DNA from: Butyriboletus loyo
Lineage: Eukaryota > Basidiomycota > Agaricomycetes > Boletales > Boletaceae
DNA: 64,000 bases
NCBI GenBank assembly: GCA_038093515.1
Contig: JBBPSI010000115.1
Coordinates: 17,412-81,411 of the forward strand
Reading direction: 5' to 3'
Translations under genes and position numbers: made by a program
Notes under the pieces: model-generated
What the model saw: only the letters and a program-made list of their open reading frames with translations
Told to the model about the DNA's origin: nothing
Database searches by the model: none
Shown: one piece after another, positions 46,904-58,342 of the stretch
How positions within the stretch are numbered: the stretch's first letter is position 1
Layout: each line of letters starts with the position of its first letter

Positions 46904-48624
46904 TCATGACATATCTACGTCCTGAACCATATCCGGTCGTGGCTCGTCCCTTGCTACCGAACTTACCAGCTCCCGCCGTACTTCAGCCCCAATTTGAGGG
47001 TGAGGATTCACCCGAACGACGTCTAATAGGGCGTCCTTCTGATCGGGCGTCAGATCAGGCGAATATCTAAGACAGTGGTGAACTAGCAATTATACACAAG
47101 CTGGCCACGAATGTTACCTTTGACAAAAGGCAAGAAGGCTCTGGTACCATAGTACTGGAAGCTTTTCGGTATCCCCACGAGAGCGTGCTTTGTAAGTATT
47201 CGAAAGACGTATGAAGTGGAACACAAGTGCGTCAACAACTTTGTAGGGCAGCTGATACTTCTTGTCAATGAGCACTCGGATAAACAATGAGTTGGGACCT
47301 ATAGGAAGATTGACAAAAAATTAAGTCTAATCCCATAAACACCAACCAGTATAGTCCATCTGTGCGATCCGTAGCAAGGCTGCAGCTGAGTGAAGGACAG
47401 GGACCTTCTTTTTGGCAACCACAGATGCTATGATAGCCGCTTCTTTAAGCGTGCATCCACTCTAGAACAGTCAACATGAATAAGAGGGTCGGGTGCGAGT
47501 GAATGCGCTTACCTCCAACATCGGGAACACGATCCCTTTGAAGAAGGCACCAGGCTTGTATAATGCACGCTTCAGGGACTCGTAGTATTGTACATTAAGC
47601 TTTTTGTTAGATTGAATATCCTCTCGTATTGCATCGAGCAATACAACAGATAAGAATAGCTGAGCTTGTGGAGGCTTCATAGTGGAGACAAAAATTCTCG
47701 TGGCAGCTCGGCAGGCATGAGGACTCCATTCTTCAGGTTTAGTGAGGGCTAAGATACGTGCCCAAGCAGGAAGAGAAGGTATGACCTTGAACAACTTTGG
47801 CAATGAACCAGACTTGTATCCACGGAGAAAGGTCGCCAGCCTGGGTAGCGTTACAAGTTGACCGTCTATATGGAGCATGCACATACTTGGAATATGATTC
47901 GACCAGTCTAGGGTCAAGCCCTAAAGCGGGATCAGGGTGTTCCTTGTCTTGAACACACGTAAGAAGCTGCCTGGAACGCAGACGCCGAAGCCGAAGCCGA
48001 AGCGAGACGGACCTTGTTGAGCTTTTTGGATCACGGTAACATTTCCTGACTTGCTGTTTTCAAGTTTGGAGAAAATCACGTCTGCTAGAGTGCGCCGTTC
48101 ACCAGAGTTAGGCGGAAGCAGGGTATCTAGTGCGTGAACATCGGCAGAATCGAGTTGCTGTTTGACATGAGAGGCTCGGTCTGAGCGACAGCTGAGCCAA
48201 CTTACGAACATAGCCTCGGCGTCGCCATCATCGCTCATTTCCTCAGCCTCTTCGCTGTCACTCTGGTCAGACAGGTCGTCTGCTGTGCGCATTTGGAGTT
48301 GCAGTTTGCTTGAATCTGCGACCTCATTATCATCATCGTCCCGATCGTCTGGCATCTTGAGCTCCTCCTGCTGGTCGCGAGCAAGCTCGAAAATCTTCCG
48401 TGACGTTTTTGGATCGAGAATGACCTGGCAGGCCATTTAGCGTCGTCATATGAGGATTGCAGATGGAGTACCTCATCATTGTCATCTTCTGCGGAATGTC
48501 TCTGTGACTTTCTTCGCTTTCCTGGCTGAGAGACACGGCCATATTTTTCATGAAGCTCGTCCTCGTCGAGCTGAGTGAGGAGGGGATCGTGTCGCTCTTT
48601 CTGAGGTCTTTGCGTTCGGGGCAT
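46904..48624 (-). CDS. ENP1: Bystin homologue Enp1
   Basis: Pre-40S assembly and export factor. The charged N-terminus starts [20 protein letters not shown] and contains acidic Ser blocks. The bystin domain shows [20 protein letters not shown] (spaced here), [130 protein letters not shown] and [20 protein letters not shown]. The C-terminal block [17 protein letters not shown] is typical. Stop at 46904 after VQDVDMS. Seven or so introns. The family match covers the whole protein. Confidence 0.95.
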
Positions 48625-48719
48625 ACTAGTAACCTAGGAAATTCAATCAAGTGGCTGTGCTCAAGATAATCATTGACATCAAGTGAATCGGCCCCTGTTC
48701 GCGTTCTTTCTTCATCGCC
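48625..48719. promoter_or_regulatory. Divergent promoter of ENP1 and UXS1
   Basis: Only 95 bp lie between the ENP1 start and the proposed UXS1 start. No named motif was recognised. Confidence 0.45.
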
Positions 48720-50323
48720 ATGTCCCAGCTGTTACCCCCCGAACTTGTACACATACACCCTCTCTCTCTATCTCTTTTCCGTACGCTGATACACCACTTG
48801 ATAGATTGGCACTTTGGATAAGAATGGTCAAGTCATCAAGTCTGTCGGTTTTCTTCGCTTTGGGTTCGACAGCGAGATCCCCATCGATCTCCTCCGCTCG
48901 CTCTACCTTCGTCCCCACTATGTCGTCTCTGCATCAGAAACCCAACCCGATTCACAGGACGGGATCGAAGACGTTCCTCTTACTCAGGGTCTGAATGTGT
49001 ATCAGTCAAAATCCATCTATTATCCAGACACGCTTGCTATCTCTTATACCACACTTTCTCGATTTCCCCCTGTAAAGCTACTTTCTCCCTCAGCACGGAA
49101 GCGTATCCTTGTCACAGGTGGCGCCGGCTTTGTCGGGTCTCATCTTGTCGATCGTCTCGTGCTCTTGGGGCACGATGTCACGGTCCTGGACAACTTCTTT
49201 ACCGGATCAAAGACCACCGTCAACCATTGGGTCGGTCATCCCAACTTCGAGCTTGTCCGTCACGATGTAGTCGAACCCTTCATGATCGAGTGTGACCGTG
49301 AGTCAATGAAACTACTTTTGTTTACAACCCGCCCCTACTTTTTTCTCAGAAATTTACCACCTCGCATGCCCCGCTTCACCTCCTCATTATCAAATCGATG
49401 CGGTGAAGACCTTGAAGACGTCTTTCATCGGAACACTCAACATGCTCGGCCTGGCAAAGCGGACCAAGGCCAGATTTCTGATAACCAGTACTTCTGGTCA
49501 GTTCGTCTCGTCCACCCACTGGCGTCGTTCCTGAGTCCCTTGTAGAAGTGTATGGTGACCCTGAAGTACATCCTCAGCACGAAGAATAGTAAATATTATC
49601 TCTCATGAACCACGCGTCGTCTTGACCCGTCTAAAGTTGGGGCCACGTCAACCCTATTGGACCTCGCGCCTGCTACGATGAAGGGAAGCGGGTCGCCGAA
49701 ACTTTGACGTACGGCTTCCAGAATCAGGACGGCGTGGACGTCCGCGTCGCTCGCATTTTCAATACATATGGTGAGGTTTTTGTAGGCTCTCCAGTCAAAA
49801 CATTGTCAGCTCACCGCTTCCTAGGCCCTCGCAGTCCGTAACGCATCGTTCCTGTGTTGACCCAAGCTCACACTACTCTCTAGTGAATCCCTCTGACGGC
49901 CGTGTTGTTTCCAACTTCATCGTACAAGCTCTGCGCGGCGAGGACATTACCGTGTATGGCGATGGTACACAGACCCGTTCATTCCAGTATATACACGACC
50001 TTGTGGATGGGCTCATTGCATTGATGAACTCCAACGAGTCGCGCCCCGTCAACATAGGAAACGGCGAAGAGTTTACTATCGGGGAATTTGCAAAACTAGT
50101 TCGGGAGATAGTGGAGAAGGTACAAGAGGAAGATGGCGTCACGCTATCTCGGCGGGTGGAGATCGTTTACAAACCTATACCCACGGATGACCCCAAGCGG
50201 AGACGCCCCGATACCACGAGGGCCAAAGAAACGTTAGGATGGCAACCGCGCTGGTCTGTTCGCATGGGGGTCGAAGAGATGGTAAGATACTACAAGACTA
50301 AAATGGCAGAGGGGAGCGTTTGA
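48720..50323 (+). CDS. UXS1: UDP-glucuronic acid decarboxylase
   Basis: NAD-dependent enzyme that converts UDP-glucuronate to UDP-xylose for glycans. The Rossmann motif is [19 protein letters not shown], followed by [18 protein letters not shown] and [20 protein letters not shown]. The catalytic Y-x3-K is in [54 protein letters not shown] and [13 protein letters not shown] are UXS signatures. NTYGPRMNP is assembled across a 9-nt exon (49825-49833). The start at 48720 gives MSQLLPPEL joined by a 58-nt intron to [20 protein letters not shown]; this first exon is inferred. No membrane segment is seen, so the protein is probably cytosolic. Confidence 0.92.
49825..49833 (+). other. 9-nt microexon of UXS1
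   Basis: The exon GCCCTCGCA lies between a CCTAG acceptor and a GTCCGT donor. With one base from the exon before (TATG) and two from the exon after (TGAATCC) it gives G-P-R-M in the conserved NTYGPRMNPSDGR block. Confidence 0.85.
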
Positions 50324-50558
50324 AGTCACTCATCACTCGCGAAGCTTAACCCAAATTTCCGGGCAACCCGCCTCGGGTATTTATATCTGATGCCAAGTAC
50401 ACAATAGGTCCTACTCGAGGCCTTTCATTGAATAGATGTTACTTTGAGTGAATGGTTCATCGCGTACATTGATATTGTAAGGAGTGATGTTGGCAAGGAG
50501 TGATGTTAGCAAGGTGATAAAATACTTTTTTACACAATAACCAAATAGCCCCGCAACA
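50324..50558. repeat. Convergent 3' flanks with a 16-bp tandem repeat
   Basis: AAGGAGTGATGTTGGC (50479-50494) is followed directly by AAGGAGTGATGTTAGC (50495-50510), one mismatch. It lies between the UXS1 and hydrolase-like 3' ends. Confidence 0.7.
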
Positions 50559-52532
50559 CTATATCTTTGGTAGTGGAATGCCTTGTGAAGTACCTTTGTG
50601 TGAAGCGCTTTGTGTGACAACTTTGGACATCGAACCCTTGAGGATCTGCTTTTCGACGGAATTGGTGGTTACCACTGTTCTCCGCATGCGACCGTCTTGC
50701 GCAACAGCGTCCGTTACGAGGTCAAGTCCGTTTGCGGTTAAAGAACCTTCTAAAGGCCGCTCTGGTGATGCGGACCTTAGCTCTTGTTGTGCAGCGATGA
50801 GCACTTCTGTATCTGTAAACAAAAATGCAGAAATTGACTGCACGTTGCCATCGGAATTGTCGGTACACTTACCAACATGGCTTATTCCCCGACTGTCACC
50901 ATGGAACCAATGTGATTGTTTCCGTTCGGAGTATCTATCATGATGTAAAAATGATTTTTTCGGGCGCGGAATGAAACTGTTTCATACTTTCGCATCGGGC
51001 GACCATCCCTACCGAGGGGGGAATAGGTCCTGTCTATGTCCTTTGCGTAGAACTTCAAGCTCTCAAGTTGACTCTTGGCGACCTCTGGGGTGACACGTGA
51101 GAAGGAGAGCTGTGATCTCGGATTTCGATGGGCAATGGACGGATCACCAACAAGCTCCGAAAGCGTTTGTAATGCCATCCTCGCGCGCTCTACTGTTGGG
51201 ATAGTTGGAGGGCGTAGATCCGATCGCGAACGCGGAAGTTGAGACAGGAACCCGGTGAAGACGCGATTGACTACCGAAGCATTTCCAGGGATGATGGATA
51301 CACAAGCCTTGGCACCTAACACAAAGGGTCATCTTATCGGTCTCCCTGGACAAGCACATTAGATACAAGTCAGAATACAAACCTCTGACCACATAGAAGC
51401 GAGGCTCTAGTCCCGTAGCATCTTTGATATCGTTTCTCAAGCTTTCCGCGTAGATTACTGGTGCAACAGGACTATGCTCGTTCTTCGGGGAGATTTAGTC
51501 AGAGTGGTTTGTAAATTGTAAGACACACCTGTATAATAAGGACTGGACATTTAATTCTTGCAAGCTCCTTCTTGCTAAGCGGTGTTCGCTGTAAATTCCA
51601 ATATTAGATTCAAGTCCACTTGGACATGGTATAGCAAGCCTACGTTCATCATAATATTTACAAATTCCACAATACGAAGCCGCTTTGCTGGGGGTGTTAT
51701 TTTCTCCCAGTATGCAATCAGCTGTTCAATACCGTTAGTCAAGGGAAGCTGCAATCATCCATGTCCACTAACATTGTCTTGGAGATCAGTGTTATCAGTC
51801 TGAGGCCATATGAGCGATTATTCTCCGTGGCGAAGTATAGGTATCCTACCTCACCGGTCATAAAGGTGACGACTTCGCTTCCGGCGTGCTCGAACGAATC
51901 CAAGTCTTCTGCATAACACCACATCTGGAGAAGTTCATCGTATGCATTGAAAACCCACTTGAGTCTGAGAGTGTGAAAGTCAGACCAGACGGTAGGAACA
52001 CTGAGTCTTACTCTGTTGGTGGCGGTACATTGCAAAGTGAGAGACTCGAGACGAGTTCTGGCCATCTTGAAAAGGATTAGCACGAGGCTCGACGCGACAT
52101 GGATGCACGCACAGTGCAGTGAGCCGGAGGAGAGCATTGACAGATATACACTCAAAGGCAAGGAAATGGGCGGGGGGTAAATAGAGCGCCTATTCACTGA
52201 GTCAGTACAGGATGGACGGTCTATCATCGAAGGAGACATGCTTGTATCGCCGACGCAAGGTCGGCAGCATCCACATAACAGTCGTGTAATGCACTGTGTC
52301 GGCTCCGCGAACGACCTTGTGTACGATGGTCAAAGGCGATCAGATTGTACTCCGAAGAGAGTCGGGGGTCATCAAAGTGCCTGGTGAGCCAGCTCGAGTC
52401 GAGGAAGAGTGGGTGCAATATAACGACCGTCGGCTTTCCTGGGTCAAAGCTTCCTACGTTCCCATAAGTTGAGTTCGTGGTGTACCAGATCGATACATGG
52501 TCGTCGTGGGATGGCAAGTGTATGAGAGGCAT
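50559..52532 (-). CDS. Alpha/beta-hydrolase-fold protein with degenerate nucleophile elbow
   Basis: The start MPLIHLPSHDDHVSIWYTT leads to a hydrolase core: TVVILHPLFLDSSWLTRHF and YNLIAFDHRTQGRSRSRH. After splicing the nucleophile region reads LPPAHFLAFECISVNALLRL followed by ALWPELVSSLSLCNVPPPTE. The canonical G-x-S-x-G position is A-F-E-C-I, so the catalytic Ser is replaced by Glu. Then come KWVFNAYDELLQMWCYAEDL, IKCPVLIIQNEHSPVAP (acid region), and SIIPGNASVVNRVFTGFLSQ in place of the usual His loop. A C-terminal extension of about 200 residues includes KFYAKDIDRTYSPLGRDGRP and RARKNHFYIMIDTPNG. This suggests a non-enzymatic or altered hydrolase. The function is unknown. About eight introns. 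Confidence 0.75.
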
Positions 52533-53382
52533 ACAGAGCGTAGGTATGCAGCAAAGCAACCCAGAAGGCGCAGGAAGAAGCCGTAAAATCAGTTTTATGT
52601 ATACATATGAAGGAGATGGTCCGTTGCACCTGAGTTACCAGTTTAGCCCTGACGGAAGCTTTTTTTTCCACGTAGCCGATGAGTTGCCTGACAAAACCCC
52701 ACGGCGGATTTGGTAGTGACTTGGTCCCATTGTCATGGATATACACCAAGGACGGATATGCGCACAAAATCACCGCTACTGCCGTCCAGCCCGGAGCTTG
52801 GAATATCCAAGCTATCAGTGAGCTTTCGTTCCAGCAATCGACGTATTAACCAACACCCTGACTGACGTTAGGCCGTGAGCCGCACTGTAAGTAGTTAAGT
52901 GCAAAAGAAGCAGAATTTCCCCACCAACTACCGTACCTTGCGCTGCAATGTCGTAAAGAATTGCTACGCCACACGGCGAGCTGAAGAGTCGATACCCGAG
53001 GCCCGCTGTTGAGCGGATGGCGAACAAACCGATTCAATCATGATGCATGATGCACGATGGCTGAGATCATGGTCTCAATTCAAGTATGTATGATGCAAAA
53101 CAAAGGGTACCACATTTTCCTTGGAAGAGAAGAAAATAATGAAACAGTAATATAACTGCCTCGGTGCATCTGCGGCACAGTAACAATGTATCAACGCCAC
53201 GAAGGTGCTTCTGAAAGTTCGATCCTTCTCGGTCTCCGCCGCCCGGGACCGGCTGCGAACTTCTGCCACCAACACCTTCCTAACCACCAAAGTCAAGAGG
53301 CAAACTAGAAAATGTCATGCTCAGATGCTCAGATCTCAACTCGAGAAGATGCTTACACGTGGAATGATTCGCATGGTTTACC
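52533..53382. other. 850-bp intergenic region
   Basis: Upstream region of the hydrolase-like gene and 3' flank of the coiled-coil gene. Minus- and plus-strand ORFs here have no recognisable product, and no repeat was found. Confidence 0.4.
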
Positions 53383-54486
53383 CTACAGTCCTTCCAGAAC
53401 TTGGATCACCCTTCGTTGCTTCTGTTGCGACAAAAATGTGCGCTTTGTGTCAGGTCGTGATTACAGTATGCAACGCACGCTTACCTGGCAGTCAGCCTGG
53501 GAAGTGGTTACGAACATGGTCGGGACTCCAAGGGTTTGAAGCGCTACTTGTTGTTTTTGGATGAGAGCATCCCAAGCAAGCAGCACCCGTTCCCTATCGA
53601 ATCTCTGCAGGTCTTTGCGGTATGCGTCGTTCATCATCTGTGTGTCAACATTTGGTCAGGGGAGGCTCGTTATTGACAAGTTGTCTAGCCTCGGACATCA
53701 GCCTCATGCTTTGATAGCCCTGCGCCAATCAATGTAGCTCTAGCGTGGAATGGAAACGATGTATGAAAAACCACGAAAAGCTTTACATACTTACTTGGTA
53801 CGAGCAACTTTGACCCTTTCCTCGTGTTTCTTGTGTATAGCTTGTCGTTCTTCCCACAACTGTTGCTCGAGTTCGTTTTGTTCTTGCCGCAGCTAGTTGC
53901 CGCATCAATAAATTGTGGGAACATACATGATAGATGAACCGCACGCGAGAGACATCAGGAAGGAACCCAGGATCACTGGCAAGTTGTGCCAGATGGGGTA
54001 GCGCCTGTTGGAATGAAATGGAACGGATGTCCTGCACACGCGTGGAGGACGTTTCTGCAACGGGCCTCGGAGTTCGATGCTCAAAGTGGATAGGTGGCAG
54101 TTCTTGTGATGGCTGAGGAATATTTCGAGGCGATTGATGAGCTGTACGTGTATCTGACGTTGTCGGTGTGTTGGTGGCAATGGATGTCCTTTCCGGTGTT
54201 CTCAACTGCGAAAGTAAGGAAGCTACCGAAGCTGGCGGAGCAGTGACAGAGGACTGAGCCCTCGGTTCACTTTGTACATCTTCCAGCGTGCTTGCAGGTG
54301 ATTCACGGACCTCTGCATGTTGTTCTGAATTGGAAGTTGAATTCACCGTGTCCTGCCACGCTTGAGAAGCTCTCAGTTGGTCAAGAAGGGCCTTGACTGC
54401 TGTGGGATCCTGAACAATTTTTGTCGCGCCTGTCTTGCCGTCTGTATAGTGGAGTGGCTACTCACGTTGATGTTGGTAGAATTCAT
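53383..54486 (-). CDS. Unidentified coiled-coil protein
   Basis: Exons join to MNSTNIN, then DPTAVKALLDQLRASQAWQD, a Ser/Thr/Pro-rich linker (PASVASLLSQLRTPERTS), and SISFQQALPHLAQLASDPGF with LPDVSR. A charged helical part follows: LRQEQNELEQQLWEERQAIH, KKHEERVKVARTK, MMNDAYRKDLQRFDRERVLL, AWDALIQKQQVALQTLGVP and finally KQRRVIQVLEGL before the stop. The heptad-rich C-terminal half is probably a coiled coil. I do not recognise the family, but the clean splicing and composition indicate a real gene. The ATG at 54486 has a GTGAGT donor seven codons downstream. Introns near 53400-53460, 53640-53800 and 53895-53940. Confidence 0.7.
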
Positions 54487-55598
54487 CGTGGTGTGCGACT
54501 TGGGTGATGGTGTGAAATCTTTGGGCTGTAAAGCTTGAACTCTGAGAAGGTTTGGCACGTCGAGGTTTTGCCTTGACAGAAAGCTTGATAACCAGGCACC
54601 ACGTTTGCTAACCAATCACGCGCACTTGCAGAGTCACGAAATCAGTGCGCAACATGCTGTGGCATCATGTCTCATATTACAACTGATGCTCTACTTGAAT
54701 TCAACTGAAACAAACCGGCGACTTTGTGCTTTCCTGCACACCGAATCTCATTGAGTTGGCGATTGAATGACAGGGCGGGCACTGCATATGGGCTGCGACT
54801 GATATATCAAGGCTGTCAGCTGCATGCATTGGTAACTTCAAACAGGATGTTCAGGTGGGTTTGTCACACCGTAATTAAGATGGGAAAAGTGCCTCATGCT
54901 GGCTGGTGATCGACAAGGTGCCGCGGAGATGTGAGACGTGTGAGAACGGAACGAGCCAGTCATAGATGTACTCCGACATGGGACAACCGGATGGGAGAAC
55001 GCGGTGAATTCGCGGGACTTGGTGACCATGGACTCCGGCATGCGACGTATGAACGATATATACGAAGGCTGGATTGTCAGAATGGAGGGTAACACGTCCT
55101 CAGTTGTCAACAGACTCATCGAGCATGGTGGCGTCCTTACGATAGTTACCGTAAGGGCGACTTAGCGGCGGCGCTGGGCGCCGTCGTTTAAACCGAGTCT
55201 TGGGCGGGCCTGAAACACAGGAACTGCGCGGGATGCGAGGTCGCCGAATGTATCAAACGTATCCGCGCCTAGCAACCCGCTGTCGTGGCCTGAGGAGCGA
55301 GTTCATCAGCATCCACGACCGACAGTCAGATACGTCTTTTTGATGGCTGTGGGATGCGACCCGGGCGGCCGGCAGTTACGGCAAAAAAAATAAGAAGAAT
55401 GGAAAATAAATAATTAGTAGTGGCCAGACATTTCCACGCTACCGAACCGCGCTCTCTCTCTTCGCCCCGTCTCTGCTGTCCATCAACGTCCTCTTCCTCA
55501 TTTCTTCCCTTCTCCCCCTCTTCATTTCTTGTCCCCCTCTTCGTCCTTGTAATTCCTTCCATCCCTTACCCATCTCTGTCTCCCTTCTTTTTTTCATA
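54487..55598. other. 1.1-kb divergent intergenic region
   Basis: Shared upstream region of the coiled-coil and RGS genes. Positions 55440-55598 are strongly CT-rich in the plus sense, a common feature of fungal core promoters and leaders, ending at the RGS start codon. A GC-rich patch with GGCGGCGCTGGGCGCCGTC lies near 55166. No gene is recognised. Confidence 0.5.
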
Positions 55599-57751
55599 AT
55601 GTCGTCCGATCGCACGGATAATCTTCCACAAGCAAGCTCTTCCCACATGATGAAGACAACCAAGCGCGGGAGGCCCTACCTCAAGGTATCTTTCTCCTGC
55701 TCCTCTTCACTCCCGCACAAACCCTCCATTTCCCAGGACACTCTCGATCTTTTTGCGACTCTCGTCGTATCGCTTCAATTGACTACCCACAAACAGTATT
55801 TCCGCACCTTCCTGAATTCTTTCTCCACGTCAGCTACTCCCTTTGACCCTTCTCCGCTCCATCTTCTGACCTTTTTTTTATATATATAGCGACGAAGCTG
55901 CCCAGAATTTGGCTTCCCTCAAGTTCTCCCAGTCCAACCGTGGGCCGGATCCAAGAGACAAATCACGAATAGTGACGACCACCACAACGACCACCTTCTC
56001 CATGACCCGTGACATGGCAAAGGCGATGTGCCAGCATTTCATGGATGCTCGTCTGATCGAAAATGCCGCTGATCAGGGGTCAAACTTATTCAAGGATCGT
56101 GGCACATATGTCCTCACGCCAAAGGGTCTCCACGTCCTCGAGCGATTCATCTCGAAAAACGGCATCAATTCCGATCACCTCCAACCCGTATTTGCCTCGC
56201 AGCCTATTTGTATCAAACTACTTCACCTCGAACGTCGAACAGCTGATGACGAGATCATCGTGACCCAGTCTGTAATAACTGCCCTCTTTCGTCGCTTCGT
56301 CGGACGCCAGCCCAATTACCCTTCTCAAAATGCTGCCGCACCACAGGACGCCTTTCAAGAGTACCACGAACGATCTAAAGGTGTTCAGCTCATGGACGTG
56401 CCCGAAAAAGCACAACCACTGGTGGGCAAAGCGACGGTTGTACACAAATACTGTTTTGCTGCCGTATCTGCGCTCGAGTGGCTTTGCGACTTCACGTCCG
56501 TCGTGGGCAGAGAGGAAGCGGCAGAGATGGCAGCGCAGTTTGTCCGCTTTGGCCTCATCACCTTGGTTAGTGACAAGAGAAAGAATAACGATTCTGCCAT
56601 AATCTTCACCGTTCGAGGTACTGCCCCCGGTGGCAACTCACCCGTTAGCGTGCGTTCTGTCTATCAGTGCTTGTAATCTCGCAATCCGTCTTATCATCGT
56701 TTTCAAGCATCACGGGGAGTTCCGATGCACTGCGAAAGCCATCTATAGAATAGCTGATGAAGGAAGACGAATCGCCCAGTGGGAGGAGCAGTCGTCCTCT
56801 CCTCACAGCTCCGTGACTAATCTCCACGAGCGCTCTTCGTTAGAAGGCATTGCCATCGAGGGTGCGCTCAAATTGGGACCTGAGGCCGCCGTCAATGCTG
56901 CGGACGCTAAGATCCATCGCCGGATTTCTATGGCCGAGAGGCTCAACCACGCTTATACCGAATCGAAAGAGGCAAAGGAGGCAAAGGCAAGCGTCAAGAG
57001 CAACACCGATCGTCTGAACCAAATCCTCGAAGAACCGTCCTACCGGGCCCTTTTCCGAGAATTCCTCAAAGCGAATTTCTGCGAGGAGAACCTTACTTTC
57101 TGGATGGATGTCGAAGATTTCAAGCGCAAGTTCAGTATTACATCAAGTGCCCAGGCGACCGTCCCCGTCAGTCGTGGAGGGAAAGGAACGCCTGGCCAAG
57201 CAGTAATGGAGAGACATCACGAATCGCTCATCCAGACGGCTTTCCTGATCTACAACAAGTATCTCGCGCCATCAAGTCAGAATGAGCTCAATATCGATCA
57301 TGGCTTGAGACTCGATCTTGCTAGTTACCTAGGAGAGGTGATGACCAACTTGAATGGTAAAGCACTTGAGGGGCAGGTTGATGCCAGTCAAGCCGGTGCC
57401 TTCAATGCGACCCAGCTACAGATGCTCATCAAGTTATATTCTCGCATTCAAACCCACGTACTCCGCTTGATGGCAATGGACTCGCTACCCAAGGTACGCC
57501 GTTGCATATATTTACCGCATAAACACGTTCATATTAATATCCTCTAGTTCATCAAAACTCAGCGCTTCACCGAAGCTAAGCAGTGGCTTGGAGGTGATGC
57601 GTCTGAGGACATCCAGTTTCTGACAAGCCCTCCTGCTCCACCAGGCCTGGGGAGTGAAGAGACTGGCGGCGCATACATCACCGTTTCCGCAAAAGCCACT
57701 GAACGAGAACAGAGGCAGCAACAGCTTCTTACCTCCTCCACGACTTCATGA
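55599..57751 (+). CDS. thn1: DEP- and RGS-domain regulator of G-protein signalling (Sst2/FlbA/Thn1 type)
   Basis: GTPase-activating regulator of heterotrimeric G alpha subunits. After MSSDRTDNLPQASSS the protein has a DEP-like N-terminal domain (MTRDMAKAMCQHFMDARLIE, LFKDRGTYVLTPKGLHVLER) and a second DEP-like part (LEWLCDFTSVVGREEAAEMA, QFVRFGLITLVSDKRKNNDS). The RGS box starts LNQILEEPSYRALFREFLKA, continues NFCEENLTFWMDVEDFKRKF, and carries a long insert (VPVSRGGKGTPGQAVMERHH) before FLIYNKYLAPSSQNELNIDH; it closes with FIKTQRFTEAKQWLGGDASE. Domain order and length (about 640 residues) match Schizophyllum Thn1 and Aspergillus FlbA. In such fungi loss of this regulator alters hyphal growth and development; that role is inferred here. 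At least three introns. Confidence 0.88.
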
Positions 57752-58342
57752 ATATGAATCACACACGGTCATTCTTTTTTTTATTCTTTTTTTTTTGTTT
57801 TCTTCGTTTGTCGTCAGCAGACTTGCTCTACTATTACCCCACGATACGATATCCCCGCATTCTTCCTCTTCGTCGCACTGGGTTTGGTATCCATTCAGCA
57901 CCCAATTTGTTGTTACTTTGCATTTCTTCCTTAACGTAGGAGCTATGGCGCCATACCTTCATCGCTAGTAGTAATCTTCACCTTTCCTTAGCATAATTTC
58001 CTCGCCTTTTCCGTCATGCTTAAGACCATTGCCCGGTCTTGTCCTTCATTTGCATCACGACGACTCCCTGCCCAACTCACCCCTTGGCGGTGTACAATCT
58101 ACTTTATTATACGCGTACCTACTGTCTTTTGCACAGGTGCACTCCTAATTCATGGCCTCTGTGTCCTATAGCATGGTGTCATATCTTAGCTGTCTTAACA
58201 TTCGTTTTGAAGATTTGCAAAGGACTTGCGTGTGTGTGTGATCGCAGCCGTGCCACCAAGGAAACTTTCAAGTCACGGGGTGTGCTCTACGCCATTCCTG
58301 CTTCAGTATTGAGCCTTTGTATTGCTATCAACGTCTCTCAAG
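57752..58342. other. 591-bp intergenic region with T-rich tract
   Basis: 3' flank of the RGS gene and promoter of the Dap1-like gene. Long T-runs occur at 57773-57800. No gene is recognised. Confidence 0.45.

Noticed and set aside
53205..53564. 119-codon plus-strand ORF
   Set aside because: It starts at a non-ATG codon and covers exons and introns of the well-supported minus-strand coiled-coil gene.
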